A DNA stretch of 32,147 bases from CALWZE01 sp964645785 (lineage in GTDB: Bacteria; Bacillota; Clostridia; Oscillospirales; Ruminococcaceae), in NCBI GenBank assembly GCA_964645785.1, contig CAZYAV010000029.1, forward strand, positions 1-32,147, read 5' to 3'. The position numbers were made by a program, and so were the translations under genes. Under the pieces are notes generated by a model. The model saw nothing but the letters and a program-made list of their open reading frames with translations, searched no databases and was not told the origin of the DNA. How positions within the stretch are numbered: position 1 is the first letter of the stretch; every line of letters begins with the position of its first letter. Shown here one piece after another: positions 29,869 through 32,147 of the stretch.

Positions 29869-30846
29869 TCAGCGGCAGAGGGTCTGCTCCAGCTTTTTCT
29901 TGTACAGCTCGTAGTCGATCTCGGTGACGACCGTGCAGTCCGGCTCGGTCTTTCCGTAGGGGCTTGCGCCGAAGCCGTTCATGTCGGACAGGCGCTTGCC
30001 CGTATAGAGCACAACCTGGCCGTAGGTGGTCGGGTCGTCGCCGATGCAGACATGGGAGACGCAGTCGATCGAGCGCTTGATGGTCTCCGGCCAGAGCATG
30101 CAACCGATTGTGATCGGGTCGGGCAGGTCGATCAGCTTTTCGCCCCAGACCGCCGTGGCATACTCCAGCAGCTTGGCGTTGCACTTGACCGCGTATTCCG
30201 CAACCGGCTTGCCGCTTGCGAGCAGGCGGTCGATGTCGTCCATATGCCAGGAGGATTCCACCGTGCACATGTCATAGCCGACAATGGTCACCGGCACGCC
30301 GAAATCCATCATCACGCGGTAGGCCTCCGCGTCCGCGTACACGTTGAATTCCGAAACCGGGGTTGTGTTGCCGTAGCCAAAGCCCGGCGTGCCCATCGAC
30401 CAGATGCGCTTGGTGCGCTTCATGATGGCCGGCTCCTTGATCATCGCCAGCGCGACGTTGGTCACCGGGCCGATGACCGCGATTTCCACCTCGTCGGGGT
30501 TCTCCTCAACCAGCTTGATAATCGCGTCGCAGGCGTGCACCCCCTCGACCGGCTTGAGGGTCGGGTGAATCAGCCCGCAGTCGCCCATGCCGTCCGCCCC
30601 GTGGACATTGTGCGCGTGGACGGGCTTGCGGATCATCGGGCGGGACGCGCCCACATAAACCGGCGGCATCGGGCTGCGGCCGGTGATTTCGGCGGTCATC
30701 AGGCAGTTGAGGGTCGCCTGCTCAACCGGCACGTTGCCGCTCACGGTGGTCAGCGCCAAAATGTCGACATTCGGCTCAAGCAGCGCCATCAAAAGGGCAA
30801 CCGCGTCGTCCGAACCTGTGTCAGTGTCAATAATGAATTTTCTCAT
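29869..30846 (-). CDS. Inosine/uridine-preferring nucleoside hydrolase
   Basis: Cleaves the N-glycosidic bond of nucleosides to base and ribose in purine/pyrimidine salvage. The 325 residues fit the family. The Asp-rich calcium and ribose site is FIIDTDTGSDDAVALLMALL near the N-terminus. Then come VSGNVPVEQATLN, HGADGMGDCGL, VIGPVTNVALAMI, SEFNVYADAEAYRVMMDFG and PVTIVGYDMC. There is no signal peptide, so it is cytoplasmic. The ATG at 30846 has GGGAGG 8 bases upstream. It is a single gene with its own promoter and terminator. Base preference cannot be told from motifs alone. Confidence 0.95.
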   Translation of the reverse strand: MRKFIIDTDTGSDDAVALLMALLEPNVDILALTTVSGNVPVEQATLNCLMTAEITGRSPMPPVYVGASRPMIRKPVHAHNVHGADGMGDCGLIHPTLKPVEGVHACDAIIKLVEENPDEVEIAVIGPVTNVALAMIKEPAIMKRTKRIWSMGTPGFGYGNTTPVSEFNVYADAEAYRVMMDFGVPVTIVGYDMCTVESSWHMDDIDRLLASGKPVAEYAVKCNAKLLEYATAVWGEKLIDLPDPITIGCMLWPETIKRSIDCVSHVCIGDDPTTYGQVVLYTGKRLSDMNGFGASPYGKTEPDCTVVTEIDYELYKKKLEQTLCR

Positions 30847-30881
30847 TGGACAGCCTCCCGAATATAATTCTGTTACGGATA

Positions 30882-30910
30882 AGTTTACCACAAATATCCA
30901 CCCCGGTCAA
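30882..30910 (-). promoter_or_regulatory. Promoter of the nucleoside hydrolase gene
   Basis: TTGACC (30905-30910), a 17-base spacer and TAAACT (30882-30887) preceded by TGG (extended -10) on the minus strand. The leader is about 30 nt. Confidence 0.75.
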
Positions 30911-30927
30911 ACAGCATTTGTGCAGTT

Positions 30928-30985
30928 TTTCCGCACGGCGAGCCGGTTTGCAGGCGTGGCAGACTGCTGCCGCCCGATACCACAG
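30928..30985. repeat. Fragment of the structured repeat (copy C)
   Basis: Matches the part of copies A and B around 31495-31553 at roughly 80 % by eye, including an identical 13-base block (30943-30955). Only about 58 bases are recognisable. It lies directly upstream of the nucleoside hydrolase promoter. Confidence 0.5.
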
Positions 30986-31100
30986 TGGTCTGCCCCGGAT
31001 TAAAGCCTTGTGCCTGCACCGTGCCTGCATCGTCCTTGTTGCGGAGCCGGCTACCGGCAATCCCCGCATCGAACGCCCTGTATACGTTAGAAATAAGGAG

Positions 31101-31430
31101 TCAGCCGCCGCGCAGCGGAGCTACCGCGGATAAGGGAGAACCCGGCTGCAAAATTCGCGCGCCGGGTTTTTGGGGGTCAAAATTTGTTTCGGGCAGGCGA
31201 GCGCGGCAAAATGCCTGCAAGGCTCGAAGGGCAGATTTTTGCAATAAAAAGCGCCGGGGCAAAGCGGACGTTGCCACGGCACGGAAGCTATGGAAAAACA
31301 AGTATTTGGAAACGGAGCGGGTTTTGCAGCCGCAAAAATTTCCCACCGTTTGCAGGAAGAGCGGGCATTCCGCAAAGAATCGCGCTGCTGTATCCCAAAA
31401 CAGTTTTTCCTGTTCACTATCACTCGCCAA
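31101..31430 (-). CDS. Possible small ORF adjoining repeat copy A
   Basis: An open frame of 109 residues starting at TTG 31430 with GGAGG at ideal spacing; the start and ribosome site lie at the very edge of repeat copy A. It begins MASDSEQEKLFWDTAARFF and has several Cys (CPLF, NFCGCK), then basic, mixed sequence ending APLRGG. No family is recognised and codon usage is looser than in neighbouring genes, so it may be chance or a decayed gene. Copy B has the same arrangement: TTG 31816 with an upstream GGAG opens a 39-codon frame ending at 31697 inside copy A. Confidence 0.3.
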   Translation of the reverse strand: MASDSEQEKLFWDTAARFFAECPLFLQTVGNFCGCKTRSVSKYLFFHSFRAVATSALPRRFLLQKSALRALQAFCRARLPETNFDPQKPGARILQPGSPLSAVAPLRGG

Positions 31431-31713
31431 AAATCCCTCCGCCCTTTTCCCTCCCGTCAAACTTCCGCCGAGCAATGGGCGGGTTTGCTTTCTGATTCCG
31501 CACCGCGCGGGTCGGTTTGCAGGCGCGGCTGTCCGCTGCCGCGTCTATTCCGCGAAAGGACGAATGTCATCTTTCGCGGACATCTAAGGGGGTGACAGGC
31601 GGTTTGCAGAGCAAATGCGGCGCAAACCGCCGCCGGGAGGGGGGAATTTTCCCCCTACGGAAAAAACGTTCGCTTGGCACCACAAAAAGTTGGTAGCTAC
31701 AGCGAAAGCGTCG
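31428..31713. repeat. Structured ~287-bp repeat, copy A
   Basis: Near-identical to copy B over most of its length (about 85-90 % by eye; a central ~150 bases nearly exact). It holds three conserved hairpins. H1 pairs 31550-31558 with 31571-31579 (9 bp), H2 pairs 31598-31607 with 31622-31631 (10 bp), and H3 pairs 31638-31643 with 31651-31656 (6 bp). Between H1 and H2 is AAGGGGGTGACA. The loop of H1 holds a tiny frame ATG...TAA (31564-31587) with AAAGGA upstream. No transposase or terminal inverted repeat was seen. Confidence 0.85.
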
Positions 31714-31813
31714 CCCTTTTGCTCGCGACACCGCGGCGGATAGAGGGCGCTTTTGTTCTGAATGGAAGGCAGAGCTTGGGCTTAATATTGAATTTTATGA
31801 AATAATTCACATG

Positions 31814-32102
31814 CAAAAATCCACTCCGAACTTTTCCCTCTCATCAAACTTCCACCGAGCAACGGGCGGATTTGCTTTCTGATTCCGCACCGCGCGGGTC
31901 GGTTTGCAGGCGCGGCTGTCCGCTGCCGCGTCTATTCCGCGAAAGGACGAATGTCATCTTTCGCGGGCATCTAAGGGGGTGACAGGCGGTTTGCAGAGCA
32001 AATGCGGCGCAAACCGCCATCAAGAGGGGGATAATCCCCCTATGAAAAATCCCACTCGCTTGTTGGCACCGCAAAAAGTTGGTAGCGACAGTGCAGGCGT
32101 CG
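31814..32102. repeat. Structured ~287-bp repeat, copy B
   Basis: Second copy in the same orientation, offset 387-389 bases. Hairpins: H1 31937-31945 with 31958-31966, H2 31985-31994 with 32009-32018, H3 32025-32030 with 32036-32041. The H3 loop differs in length and sequence from copy A while the stem is kept. The 100-base segment between the copies is AT-richer and unique. Similar sequence may continue past the window end at 32147. Confidence 0.85.
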
Positions 32103-32147
32103 CGAGCGCGCTTGCAAGCGAGCAGCCGGAGCCGAGCGTGACTTTTT

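Noticed and set aside
29845..30867. Plus-strand frame of 340 residues
   Set aside because: It is the exact complement shadow of the nucleoside hydrolase gene, whose motifs are unambiguous.
31428..32102. Repeat pair as a CRISPR array or integron attC sites
   Set aside because: Repeats are far too long and too few for CRISPR, no cas genes or integrase are present, and the hairpins do not follow the attC box order.
31979..32147. GTG frame in repeat copy B that runs open to the window end
   Set aside because: The purine-rich box touches the GTG, and the same frame in copy A closes after about 35 codons. It could be the start of a real gene beyond the edge but cannot be judged here.

Overview
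The window is chromosomal DNA from a GC-rich (mostly about 60-70 %, by eye) Gram-positive anaerobe, most likely a gut-type Clostridia of the Oscillospirales. The grounds are the acetate kinase/TmcAL pair, the yaaQ-holB-ricT-yabB-rsmI housekeeping order known from Firmicutes, the MurT/GatD lipid II amidation genes (a Gram-positive trait), strong GGAGG ribosome-binding sites, and sigma-A promoters that often carry an extended TGn -10. I found no tRNA, rRNA, CRISPR array, transposase or integrase.

Layout. (1) 1-1810, minus: the start of a GH13 alpha-glucan hydrolase (cut by the window edge) and ackA with its own promoter and terminator. (2) 2016-5848, plus: tmcAL-tsaE-tsaB-rpiB, each joined to the next by a 4-bp ATGA overlap, then a two-helix membrane protein, a GNAT acetyltransferase and a terminator. 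(3) 5958-6512, minus: a lower-GC orphan with a PD-(D/E)XK-like nuclease pattern. (4) 7000-11177, minus: a cell-envelope operon murT-gatD-glycosyltransferase-rfbD; this GatD lacks the expected catalytic histidine. (5) 11217-13220, plus: cca and a cyclophilin, facing a DUF421 membrane protein (13362-14075, minus) across a bidirectional terminator. (6) 14256-20087, plus: a self-contained three-gene unit of unknown function. It encodes two paralogous proteins (cytoplasmic SRPBCC-like domain, one membrane helix, four outside BamE-like modules) and a six-helix membrane protein with a long acidic repeat tail. This is the best candidate for an undescribed system.

(7) 20596-25761, minus: a housekeeping run comprising yaaQ (c-di-AMP receptor), holB, ricT, a 57-residue ferredoxin on its own promoter, then yabB/trmN6-like, rsmI and a YfcE-like phosphodiesterase; tadA follows at 25966-26436. 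(8) 26574-28098: a small plus-strand hypothetical and a minus-strand lipoprotein with a leader of about 370 nt. (9) 28099-29730, minus: a decayed MATE transporter gene with two frameshifts, abutting a cytidylate-kinase-like gene that has lost its P-loop. Upstream lie a long leader with a strong intrinsic terminator (attenuator-like) and a promoter whose spacer holds nine Gs. (10) 29806-30910, minus: a nucleoside hydrolase with promoter and terminator. (11) 30911-32147: a gene-poor tract with two copies of a ~287-bp structured repeat plus a fragment of a third, separated by unique segments that may hold small ORFs.

How the genes work together: groups 2, 5 and 7 cover tRNA maturation (ac4C34, t6A37, CCA end, A34 deamination, m6A37) and 16S rRNA methylation. 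Group 4 handles lipid II amidation and rhamnose/glycan building. ackA and tmcAL both use acetate and are transcribed head to head. Coordinates, motifs, hairpins and promoter spacings were read by hand; family names rest on recognised motifs and not on database searches.
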